Positions 1-6,700 are shown, counted from the stretch's first letter. The stretch: DNA of 8,772 bases from Thiopontia sp964647745 (GCA_964647745.1 CAZYJG010000061.1:1-8772), one strand, 5' to 3'. Translations and numbers: made by a program. Notes: a model not told the origin generated them from the letters alone.

Positions 1-29
1 CGCCTCCGTTTTGAGGTTCCAGGAATAAA

Positions 30-105
<76 letters not shown>

Positions 106-190
106 TTTATTGAAGCTGGAACAGATTGTTTTTTAGGGACAAGACGAGTAACACGACGAGCCATGCTCGCGGTAACCCAAGGATAACCCG

Positions 191-532
191 GTGGCGGACA
201 AGATTAAATTAGCGATTGCAGCACTGATATTAACGGCAGGAATGGTGGCATTCTATCTGTTGTCGGAATACTCAACACTGATTCGCACTCTTGGATTGCT
301 GGTACTGGTTGGTGTCAGTGCCGCTGTTGCTCTGCAGACCGAGACAGGACGTTCTGGTTGGGGGTTTGTTGTTGGTGCAAGAACAGAGGCCCGCAAGGTT
401 GTCTGGCCCACCCGTAAAGAGACTACGCAGACCACACTGATGGTTGTGGTGATGGTGGTCATTGTTGGAATTCTGTTGTGGTTGCTGGATATGGGGTTGG
501 TCTGGGCAGTCAGGATGTTTACAGGGAGCTAA
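191..532 (+). CDS. secE: Preprotein translocase subunit SecE
   Basis: Small inner-membrane subunit of the SecYEG channel, where it clamps SecY. The 113-residue protein has three predicted membrane segments (about 5-24, 31-50 and 83-105), as in the three-segment enteric form (E. coli about 127 aa), rather than the single-segment form of many other bacteria. The conserved amphipathic helix and hinge lies just before the last segment, with EARKVVWPTRKET at 66-78. The start is GTG at 191, with AAGGA (179-183) seven bases upstream. The spacer 106-190 contains a small perfect hairpin (CGAGC/GCTCG, 157-169) and a repeated ACGAG, and I see no convincing sigma-70 promoter in it. nusG starts 6 nt after the stop, so the two genes are almost certainly cotranscribed and probably translationally linked. 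Confidence 0.96.
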   Translation: MADKIKLAIAALILTAGMVAFYLLSEYSTLIRTLGLLVLVGVSAAVALQTETGRSGWGFVVGARTEARKVVWPTRKETTQTTLMVVVMVVIVGILLWLLDMGLVWAVRMFTGS

Positions 533-538
533 TGGATC

Positions 539-1075
539 ATGGCAAAGAGATGGTATGTCGTGCATGCCTATTCAGGGTTTGAGCATCAGGCAGCGCGTTC
601 TCTAAAGGAACGAATCGCCTTGGAGGGGATGGAGGACTCTTTTGGAGAGATCCTGGTTCCCTGTGAAGAGGTTGTCGAGATGCGCCCGGACGGAAAGAAG
701 CGCAAGAGTGAGCGTAAATTCTTTCCCGGCTATGTGCTGGTCCAGATGGAAATGGATGACCAGGCCTGGCACCTGGTAAAGGATGTGCCCAAGGTGATGG
801 GGTTTATTGGCGGAACCGTGGACCGTCCGGCCCCCATTACAGATAAGGAGGCAGAGAATATTCTGCAGCGGATCCAGGACGGTATCGAGAAGCCACGTCC
901 GAAGGTGCTTTATGAGGCGGGTGAGATGGTGCGTGTAATTGACGGGCCATTTGCCGACTTCAATGGTGTTGTTGAAGAGGTCAACTATGAGAAGAGCAAG
1001 CTGACCGTATCGGTACAGGTGTTTGGCCGCTCAACTCCGGTTGAGCTGGACTTTGGTCAGGTGACCAAGGGGTAG
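539..1075 (+). CDS. nusG: Transcription termination/antitermination factor NusG
   Basis: Elongation factor that binds RNA polymerase and couples it to the ribosome (through S10) or to Rho. At 178 aa it is close to the usual length (E. coli 181). The N-terminal NGN domain opens with KRWYVVHAYSGFE (3-15) and contains the conserved RKFFPGYVLVQM stretch. The C-terminal KOW domain spans about 125-178, with EMVRVIDGPFADFNG and VFGRSTPVELDF. F162 corresponds to E. coli F165, the residue at the Rho/S10 contact. The start ATG at 539 has GGGAG (524-528) ten bases upstream, inside the end of secE. An ATG overlapping the secE stop at 532 is in another frame and is not the start. No truncation or unusual residue is visible. 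Confidence 0.98.
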   Translation: MAKRWYVVHAYSGFEHQAARSLKERIALEGMEDSFGEILVPCEEVVEMRPDGKKRKSERKFFPGYVLVQMEMDDQAWHLVKDVPKVMGFIGGTVDRPAPITDKEAENILQRIQDGIEKPRPKVLYEAGEMVRVIDGPFADFNGVVEEVNYEKSKLTVSVQVFGRSTPVELDFGQVTKG

Positions 1076-1083
1076 ATTTTTCA

Positions 1084-1114
1084 CCTTGAGTGACTCCTGT
1101 CAGGTCACTCGGGG
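1084..1114 (+). terminator. Terminator-like hairpin between nusG and rplK, no clear U tract
   Basis: CCTTGAGTGAC (1084-1094) faces GTCACTCGGGG (1104-1114) across a 9-nt loop. The core GAGTGAC/GTCACTC is 7 perfect pairs, extended outward by two G-U pairs and then two C-G pairs. The hairpin begins 8 nt after the nusG stop. What follows (GTTGTGTAACG) is not a run of Ts, so by sequence it should be at most a weak intrinsic terminator. In E. coli secE-nusG and rplKA are partly separate transcription units, so a partial terminator or processing site here would fit; that function is inferred. Confidence 0.35.
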
Positions 1115-1130
1115 GTTGTGTAACGGGGAG

Positions 1131-1162
1131 TTGAGTGGGGCCTGATCACAGGTGGCCACCAA
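1131..1162 (+). promoter_or_regulatory. Candidate L1 autoregulatory hairpin in the rplK leader
   Basis: The stretch folds as TTG-(bulged A)-GTGG paired with CCACCAA (1131-1138/1156-1162). Next comes an asymmetric G-rich internal loop (GG at 1139-1140 against TGG at 1153-1155), then CCTG/CAGG (1141-1144/1149-1152) closed by ATCA. It overlaps a perfect DNA palindrome, GGTGGCCACC (1151-1160), and ends 17 nt before the rplK Shine-Dalgarno. In E. coli, L1 represses rplK-rplA translation by binding a leader helix with an asymmetric internal loop that mimics its 23S rRNA site. Position and shape fit that, but I could not match the conserved L1-contact bases, so the assignment is tentative. Confidence 0.4.
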
Positions 1163-1190
1163 CGTCTGAACCCATATTTGGAGAGTACTA

Positions 1191-1634
1191 ATGGCAAAGA
1201 AGATTGAGGCCTATATCAAGCTGCAGGTTCCTGCAGGTCAGGCAAATCCAAGTCCACCGGTTGGTCCTGCACTGGGTCAGCATGGTGTCAATATCATGGA
1301 GTTCTGCAAGGCCTTCAATGCGGCCACACAGAGCCTGGAGCAGGGAATGCCTGTTCCCGTTGTGATTACGGTCTATAGCGATCGCAGCTTCACCTACATT
1401 ACCAAGACACCTCCAGCGTCCATCCTGCTGAAGAAGGCTGCCGGAATCAAATCAGGCAGTGGTGAGCCCAACATGAAGAAGGTGGGAACCGTTACTCGTG
1501 CCCAGCTGGAAGAGATTGCAACCACCAAGATGGCGGATCTGAATGCGAATGACATGGAGGCAGCAGTACGCATCATTGCAGGCAGTGCGCGCAGCATGGG
1601 TCTCAATGTAGAAGGTGTGGAGGGAATGTCCTGA
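1191..1634 (+). CDS. rplK: Large ribosomal subunit protein uL11
   Basis: L11 binds the 23S rRNA GTPase-associated centre at the base of the L7/L12 stalk and takes part in factor binding and stringent-response signalling. The protein has 147 aa (E. coli 142). The N-terminal domain carries the conserved proline-rich switch PSPPVGPALGQHGVNI (20-35), where P22 and P23 lie in the region known for thiostrepton effects. The C-terminal rRNA-binding domain runs from about 76, with KKAAGIKSGSGEPN and the late AGSARSMGLNVEG motif. The start ATG at 1191 has GGAG (1180-1183) seven bases upstream. The stop TGA shares its A with the rplA start (TGATG), a typical coupling arrangement that lets one regulatory event at rplK control both genes. 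Confidence 0.98.
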   Translation: MAKKIEAYIKLQVPAGQANPSPPVGPALGQHGVNIMEFCKAFNAATQSLEQGMPVPVVITVYSDRSFTYITKTPPASILLKKAAGIKSGSGEPNMKKVGTVTRAQLEEIATTKMADLNANDMEAAVRIIAGSARSMGLNVEGVEGMS

Positions 1635-2329
1635 TGGCCAAGATGACAAAACGAGCAAAGGCAATTGCCGAGAAGGTCGAGTCCGTGAAGCAGTATGGTG
1701 CGGCCGAGGCGTTTGATCTGTTGAAGGAGATCTCCTCTGTGAAATTCACAGAGGCCGTTGATGTGAGTGTCAATCTCGGTGTTGACCCTCGCAAGTCCGA
1801 CCAGGTCGTACGTGGTTCTACGGTACTGCCTAACGGTACCGGAAAGACGGTTCGTGTTGCAGTGTTTGCACAGGGTGCGAATGCGGATGCAGCGAAAGAG
1901 GCGGGTGCCGATGTGGTCGGCATGGATGATCTGGCCGAGACCATCAAGGGCGGTGATCTCAACTTTGATGTGGTGATCGCCTCACCGGATGCGATGGGTG
2001 TTGTTGGTAAGCTGGGACAGATCCTCGGTCCCCGTGGCCTGATGCCAAATCCCAAGGTTGGCACGGTAAGCCCGGATGTTGCGGGTGCGGTCAATAACGC
2101 AAAGTCGGGTCAGGTTCGCTACCGTACCGACAAGGCGGGCATTATCCACTGCTCCATTGGAAAGGTCGATTTCTCGGCTGATCAGCTGATTGGAAATCTG
2201 CAGGCTCTGCTGGCAGATCTGAACAAGAAGAAGCCGAGTGCTGCCAAGGGTGTCTACCTGAAAAAGGTAACGGTCTCCACTACGATGGGACCAGGACTTG
2301 CTCTGGATCAGAGTTCGCTGGAAGCATAG
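1634..2329 (+). CDS. rplA: Large ribosomal subunit protein uL1
   Basis: L1 forms the mobile stalk by the ribosomal E site and, in many bacteria, represses its own rplK-rplA mRNA. The 231-residue length matches the family (E. coli 234). Domain II contains the signature GPRGLMPNPKVGTV (132-145). Domain I is built from both chain ends, and the conserved C-terminal TTMGPG lies close to the end of the protein. The start ATG at 1634 overlaps the rplK stop by one base, and GGAGGG (1619-1624) lies nine bases upstream inside rplK, so translation is probably coupled to rplK. The 282-nt structured leader of rplJ follows. Confidence 0.98.
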   Translation: MAKMTKRAKAIAEKVESVKQYGAAEAFDLLKEISSVKFTEAVDVSVNLGVDPRKSDQVVRGSTVLPNGTGKTVRVAVFAQGANADAAKEAGADVVGMDDLAETIKGGDLNFDVVIASPDAMGVVGKLGQILGPRGLMPNPKVGTVSPDVAGAVNNAKSGQVRYRTDKAGIIHCSIGKVDFSADQLIGNLQALLADLNKKKPSAAKGVYLKKVTVSTTMGPGLALDQSSLEA

Positions 2330-2352
2330 GAATAGAGCTACAAAATAGATAA

Positions 2353-2389
2353 GGGCCAGGCTGTTTTCTGGCCCTGCAAGGACTTTGCA
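2353..2389 (+). other. Two adjacent hairpins after rplA
   Basis: GGGCCAG (2353-2359) pairs perfectly with CTGGCCC (2368-2374) over an 8-nt loop containing TTTT. The very next base starts a second hairpin, TGCAA/TTGCA (2375-2379/2385-2389), with loop GGACT. Neither is followed by a T run, so an ordinary intrinsic terminator is unlikely. They may protect the 3' end of the rplKA message, mark a processing site, or form the outer part of the L10 leader. The stems are directly visible; the role is inference. Confidence 0.5.
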
Positions 2390-2410
2390 CTGTTGAAAAC
2401 TTCAGCAGTC

Positions 2411-2500
2411 GTCAAAGACCGTGGGTTCCTGAGAAGGTTTAATGTTTGCCAACTGGCGGACGCCCACGCAGACGGTGCTCAGAAATTCTGTTGTGCCGTG
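2411..2500 (+). promoter_or_regulatory. Ribosomal protein L10 leader (rplJL autoregulation)
   Basis: The sequence carries the hallmark of the proteobacterial L10 leader: CAAAGACCGTGGG, a variable part, then CCCACGCAGACGGTG. P1 is CGTGGG/CCCACG (2420-2425/2463-2468). Inside it are CCT-GAGA-AGG (2428-2437, a GNRA-type loop) and TTTGCC-AACT-GGCGGA (2445-2460, two G-U pairs). After P1 comes a longer hairpin, ACGGTGC/GTGCCGT (2472-2478/2493-2499), topped by CAGA/TCTG. In E. coli the L10-(L7/L12)4 complex binds this leader and represses translation of rplJ and rplL when it exceeds free rRNA sites. The position, about 110 nt before rplJ, fits. Boundaries are approximate. Confidence 0.85.
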
Positions 2501-2503
2501 GGT

Positions 2504-2590
2504 GAACAACTGCCCTCTACGGAGAAAGGTTGTTCTTGGAGCGCATTGTGCGCAAAAGAGTGAGGGGTGTTTATCTTCCCCTCCGCTCTT
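2504..2590 (+). other. Three successive hairpins between the L10 leader and rplJ
   Basis: Three further stems fill the leader up to the ribosome binding site. GAACAAC/GTTGTTC (2504-2510/2529-2535) encloses a small CTC-TACG-GAG stem (2515-2524). GCGCA-TTG-TGCGC (2541-2553) is perfect. AAGAGTGAGGGG (2556-2567) pairs with CCCCTC-C-GCTCTT (2578-2590), with one bulged C, one G-U pair and a 10-nt loop. The last stem ends 7 nt before the Shine-Dalgarno, which is itself left single-stranded in this fold. The stems are read directly. A role as the switch that transmits L10 binding to rplJ initiation, or as a processing site, is inferred. Confidence 0.45.
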
Positions 2591-2597
2591 GGTTGAT

Positions 2598-2603
2598 AAG
2601 GAG
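2598..2603 (+). promoter_or_regulatory. rplJ ribosome binding site deciding a GTG start
   Basis: AAGGAG ends 8 nt before the GTG at 2612 but only 2 nt before the ATG at 2606. Only the GTG is at workable spacing, and it gives the family N-terminus (Met-Ala-Leu-Asn-Leu). Confidence 0.85.
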
Positions 2604-2611
2604 AAATGTAC

Positions 2612-3139
2612 GTGGCATTGAATCTTGAACAGAAGAAAGCCGTCGTCGCAGAGGTCAGTGAAGTTGCTGCCTCCGCACTCTCCGTTGTTGCGGCTGAGTA
2701 TCGTGGACTCACCGTGGAAGAACTGACCGAGCTGCGAATCAAGTCTCGCGAAGCCGGTGTGCAGATCAGGGTAGTCAAGAACTCTCTGGCACGTCGTGCA
2801 TTTGAGGATACTGGATACGCATGCATGAATGAGGCGCTGGTTGGGCCTCTGATTCTGGGTTTCTCTCAGGAGGATCCAGGTGGTGCGGCTCGGATAATGA
2901 AGGATTTTGCCAAGGGGCATGACAAGCTGGTTGTCAAAGCGCTCTCCTTGGGGGACTCCTTGATGGATGCTTCCCAGTTGGACGCGGTTGCAAGTCTGCC
3001 TACCTACGATCAGTCAATCTCGATGCTGATGAGTGTCATGAAGGCACCGGTCGAGAAGTTTGTTCGTACTCTGGCAGAGCCACACAGCAAGCTGGTTCGT
3101 ACCGTTGCTGCGGTTCGTGATGCGAAAGAGGCTGCATAA
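2612..3139 (+). CDS. rplJ: Large ribosomal subunit protein uL10
   Basis: L10 anchors the L7/L12 dimers to the 23S rRNA next to L11 and, with L7/L12, represses its own operon through the leader at 2411-2500. I start it at GTG 2612, giving 175 aa beginning MALNLEQKK, which matches E. coli MALNLQDKQ; AAGGAG is 8 nt upstream. The in-frame ATG at 2606 would add two unconserved residues and sits too close to that site. The N-terminal rRNA-binding domain contains VAEVSEVAASALSVVAAEYRG and the REAGVQIRVVKNSLARRA stretch. The C-terminal helix binds L7/L12. The protein is about ten residues longer than E. coli L10 (165), and the extra length lies near the C-terminus, where K-F/L-VRT occurs twice, 11 residues apart (149 and 160). 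Confidence 0.95.
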   Translation: MALNLEQKKAVVAEVSEVAASALSVVAAEYRGLTVEELTELRIKSREAGVQIRVVKNSLARRAFEDTGYACMNEALVGPLILGFSQEDPGGAARIMKDFAKGHDKLVVKALSLGDSLMDASQLDAVASLPTYDQSISMLMSVMKAPVEKFVRTLAEPHSKLVRTVAAVRDAKEAA

Positions 3140-3148
3140 CAACGTTTG

Positions 3149-3189
3149 AGTAAATTTTGGCGGGATTTCCCGACACAACAGTAAATTTT
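3149..3189 (+). repeat. Repeated AGTAAATTTT in the AT-rich rplJ-rplL spacer
   Basis: AGTAAATTTT occurs at 3149-3158 and again at 3180-3189, 31 bases apart. Between the copies is a small stem, CGGG-ATTT-CCCG (3161-3172). The second copy lies nine bases before the rplL Shine-Dalgarno. This AT-rich, weakly structured stretch contrasts with the GC-richer genes around it. It may act as a translation enhancer or S1-binding site supporting the extra L7/L12 synthesis needed, or as an RNase E-type cleavage region; both are inference, and a chance repeat cannot be excluded. Confidence 0.4.
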
Positions 3190-3209
3190 TAGTATTTAGG
3201 AGAAATAAA

Positions 3210-3590
3210 ATGGCAGTAAGTAAAGACGATATTCTGGAAGCCATTTCCAACATGAGTGTGATGGAGGTCGTAGAGCTGATCTCTGACATGGAAGAGAAGT
3301 TTGGTGTATCTGCAGCGGCAGCAGTTGCGGTTGCGGCAGCTCCAGCAGGCGGTGACGCTGGCGGTGCAGCTGAAGAGAAGACTGAGTTTGACGTTGTTCT
3401 TGCCGGATTCGGTGACAACAAGGTTGCAGTCATCAAGGCGGTTCGCGCTGCAACCGGCCTGGGCCTGAAAGAGGCGAAGGCTCTGGTTGAGTCTGCTCCT
3501 GCTCCTGTCAAGGAAGCTGTCTCCAAGGATGAGGCTGAAGATCTCAAGAAGCAGCTGGAAGAGGCTGGCGCTTCTGTTGAGGTCAAGTAA
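3210..3590 (+). CDS. rplL: Large ribosomal subunit protein bL12 (L7/L12)
   Basis: Multicopy stalk protein that recruits translation factors and stimulates their GTPase activity. It has 126 aa (E. coli 121). The N-terminal dimerisation/L10-binding domain (about 1-33) contains the MSVMEVVELISDMEEKFGV pattern. An alanine/glycine-rich hinge follows (about 35-55, rich in AAAAVAVAAAPAGG). The C-terminal factor-binding domain (from about 58) has EKTEFDVVL, NKVAVIKAVR and GLGLKEAKALVE. The start ATG at 3210 has AGGAG (3198-3202) seven bases upstream in an AT-rich context. The ribosome carries several L7/L12 copies per L10, so this gene must be translated more than rplJ; the strong, open initiation region fits that. 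Confidence 0.98.
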   Translation: MAVSKDDILEAISNMSVMEVVELISDMEEKFGVSAAAAVAVAAAPAGGDAGGAAEEKTEFDVVLAGFGDNKVAVIKAVRAATGLGLKEAKALVESAPAPVKEAVSKDEAEDLKKQLEEAGASVEVK

Positions 3591-3627
3591 GCTGATCTCG
3601 ACAACTGAGTCGCAGTTTTTGCGATTT

Positions 3628-3657
3628 GGCTGGCGGCATTTTGCCGCCGGCCTTTTT
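3628..3657 (+). terminator. Intrinsic terminator/attenuator between rplL and rpoB
   Basis: GGCTGGCGGCA (3628-3638) pairs with TGCCGCCGGCC (3642-3652), an 11-bp GC-rich stem with a single T-G pair and a TTT loop, followed at once by TTTTT (3653-3657). This is a standard rho-independent terminator shape. It starts 37 nt after the rplL stop and lies just downstream of a smaller hairpin, TCGCA/TGCGA (3610-3614/3620-3624). No promoter is evident before rpoB and in E. coli a partial terminator at the same place lowers rpoBC expression relative to rplJL, so it most likely works as an attenuator with readthrough. The short T run is consistent with partial termination. Confidence 0.8.
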
Positions 3658-3706
3658 GCGCTGTTGGGCTAGAGCAAATCTGGGCTGCAGCGAACGGCAA
3701 GTTTTA

Positions 3707-3730
3707 GCGGTACAGGGTTACCTGTCCCGC
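3707..3730 (+). other. Hairpin in the rpoB leader
   Basis: GCGG-T-ACAGG (3707-3716) faces CCTGT-C-CCGC (3721-3730) around a GTTA loop, giving nine pairs interrupted by one T/C mismatch. It ends 17 nt before the rpoB Shine-Dalgarno and has no T tract, so it is not a second terminator. In E. coli the rplL-rpoB spacer contains an RNase III processing site. This stem is short for RNase III but could be part of a processing or stabilising structure; the role is inferred. Confidence 0.4.
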
Positions 3731-3757
3731 GATATTTATTGATGATAGAGGGTTCCA

Positions 3758-6700
3758 ATGGCATACGCTTTCACTGAGAAGAAAAGAATTCGCAAGAGCT
3801 TTGGCAAACGTCCAAATGTGATGGAGGTTCCCTACCTGCTGGCAATCCAACTGGATTCATTCCGGGATTTCCTGCAGATGGGGGTTGCTGTTGAGGATCG
3901 AAAGAGTAGTGGACTGCAGGCTGCATTCAACTCCATCTTTCCCATTGAGGCCTACTCCGGAAATGCGGCACTGGAGTATGTCAGCTATCGCCTCGGAACC
4001 CCGGCATTTGATGTCAAGGAGTGTCAGCAGCGTGGAATGACCTATGCCGCACCGCTGCGTGTCAAGGTGCGCCTGATCATCTATGACAAGAGCTCCAAGA
4101 ACAAGGTGGTCAAGGATATCAAGGAGCAAGAGGTCTACATGGGAGATATTCCCCTGATGACCGATAATGGCACCTTTGTTGTGAATGGTACTGAGCGGGT
4201 GATCGTCTCACAGCTGCACCGTTCTCCAGGTGTCTTCTTTGAGCATGACAAGGGGAAGACCCACTCCTCCGGGAAGCTGCTCTTCTCTGCACGTGTAATC
4301 CCCTACCGTGGCTCCTGGCTCGATTTTGAGTTTGACCACAAGGATCTGCTCTATGTGCGGATCGATCGTCGCAGAAAATTGCCCGCAACCATTCTGTTGC
4401 GCGCACTAGGCTTCTCGACCCAGGAGATCCTGGATCGTTTCTTTGAGACCGATCGCTTCTTCTGCTCCAAGGATGGGCTAAGTTTTGAGGTGATTCCGGA
4501 GCGTCTGCGTGGTGAGGTTGCTGCCTTCGATATCAAGACGGGCAAGAAGACCCTGGTAGAGACCGGCCGTAGAATTACTGCACGCCATATCCGTGAGATG
4601 GAGAAGGCTGGAATTACCTCTCTGGAGGTTCCGGATGAGTTCATTGTGGGCCGTACCCTGGGCAAGGATTTGATTGATACCGAGACAGGAGAGCTGATTG
4701 CAGCTGCAAATGATGAGATCACCGAGGAGCTGCTTGGACAGATTGTCGAGTCTGGGGCTGCCGAATTCCAGACACTCTTTGTCAATGAGCTGGACCGGGG
4801 CGCCTATCTCTCAGATACCCTGAGAAATGATGTTACCACTACGCAGCTGGAGGCCCAGGTAGAGATCTACCGCATGATGCGTCCAGGTGAGCCGCCCACA
4901 CAGGAGTCGGCAGAGAACCTGTTCCACAGCCTCTTCTTTACCCTGGATCGCTATGATCTCTCTGCAGTTGGAAGAATGAAGTTCAACCGCCGTCTCTCTC
5001 GTGACGAGCTGGATGGCGAGGGTATCCTCTCCAATGACGATATTGTTGATGTCATGAAGGCATTGATTGATATCAAGGATGGACGTGGTGTTGTAGATGA
5101 TATTGATAATCTCGGAAATCGTCGCATCCGCAGTGTCGGTGAGATGGCAGAGAACCAGTTCCGCATTGGTCTGGTGCGTGTTGAGCGTGCAGTCAAGGAG
5201 CGTCTCAATATTGCGGAGTCTGAGGGGTTGATGCCCCAGGAGCTGATCAATGCAAAACCGATCTCTGCAGCGATCAAGGAGTTCTTTGGCTCCAGTCAGC
5301 TCTCCCAGTTCATGGATCAGGTCAACCCGCTCTCCGAGGTGACCCACAAGCGCCGTATCTCTGCGCTGGGGCCAGGTGGTCTGACACGTGAGCGTGCCGG
5401 TTTTGAGGTGCGTGATGTGCACCCAACCCACTATGGACGTGTCTGCCCCATCGAGACCCCTGAGGGGCCCAATATTGGATTGATCAACACCCTGGCGGTC
5501 TATGCACGTACCAATGAGTACGGCTTTCTGGAGACCCCATACCGCAAGGTGATGGATGGTCAGGTGACCAATGAGATCGAGTATCTCTCCGCCTATGATG
5601 AGATCAATTTCCACATTGCACAGGCAAGTGCCAAGGCAGATGGATCCGGAAAACTGCAGGGGGACCTGCTCTCCTGTCGTTACCAGAATGAGTTCACCAT
5701 GGCCTCGCCGGATGTGATTGAGTACATGGATGTCTCTCCACGACAGATCGTCTCTGTTGCGGCATCCCTGATTCCATTCCTGGAGCATGATGACGCAAAC
5801 CGTGCGTTGATGGGTGCAAACATGCAGCGCCAGGCAGTACCAACCATGCGTGCGGAGAAGCCGTTGGTGGGTACCGGTATTGAGCGTGATGTGGCGGTGG
5901 ATTCCGGAGTTGCCGTGGTTGCCACACGTGGCGGTACAGTCGATTTTGTTGATGGTGGACGTATCGTGGTCCGGGTGAATGATGATGAGGCGGTTGCCGG
6001 TGAGTCTGGGGTTGATATCTACAATCTCACCAAGTACACCCGTTCCAACCAGAATACCTGCATCAACCAGCGACCACTGGTTAATCCTGGGGACCTGATT
6101 GCACGTGGAGATGTGCTGGCGGATGGCCCATCAACCGATATGGGTGAGCTGGCACTGGGACAGAACCTGACCGTCGCCTTCATGCCATGGAATGGGTACA
6201 ACTTCGAGGACTCCATTCTGATCTCCGAGCGTGTGGTGGAGGAGGATCGCTACACCACGATCCATATCGAAGAGCTCACCTGTATGGCCCGGGATACCAA
6301 GCTTGGTTCCGAGGAGATCACCTCTGACATCCCCAATGTGGGAGAGTCGGCACTGGGACGACTGGATGAGTCCGGCATCGTCTATATCGGTGCAGAGGTC
6401 AATCCGGGAGATATCCTGGTGGGCAAGGTGACACCAAAGGGTGAGACACAGTTGACCCCGGAGGAGAAGCTGCTGCGTGCGATCTTTGGTGAGAAGGCCT
6501 CCGATGTGAAGGACACCTCGCTGCGAGCCAAGTCCTCAATGGCTGGAACCGTTGTGGATGTTCGGGTCTTTACCCGTGATGGGATCCAGAAGGACAAGCG
6601 TTCTCTCGATATCGAAGAGCTGGAGCTGGATGATGTTCGCAAGGACCTCAACTCCAGACAGAAGATTATCGAGGAGGATATCTTCCAGCGTCTCGAGAAG

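Noticed and set aside
3..16. CCTC...GAGG at the window start as the terminator of an upstream gene
   Set aside because: Only four pairs and no T run after it; too weak, and the upstream gene is not in the window.
126..154. TTGTTT...TAACAC as a secE promoter
   Set aside because: Spacing is 17 nt but each hexamer matches the sigma-70 consensus in only about half its bases, no better than chance in such sequence.
532..534. ATG overlapping the secE stop (TAATG) as the nusG start
   Set aside because: It is out of frame with NusG. The true start at 539 gives the conserved N-terminus.
2339..2344. TACAAA as a -10 box for an rplJ promoter, with TTCGCT upstream
   Set aside because: Spacing is 19 nt and both boxes match poorly, so it is not supportable from sequence alone.
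2402..2920. Minus-strand open frame over the rplJ leader
   Set aside because: It lies over a structured RNA leader and the start of rplJ; its translation is unremarkable, and the leader RNA explains the conservation expected there.
3014..3700. Minus-strand open frame spanning rplL and both spacers
   Set aside because: Its Ala/Ser-rich translation is the complement of the rplL alanine-rich hinge, and it crosses the rplL-rpoB terminator. No family resemblance.
4811..5788. Open frame of 325 codons on the minus strand inside rpoB
   Set aside because: Same codon-register shadow effect of rpoB codon bias, with no recognisable family.
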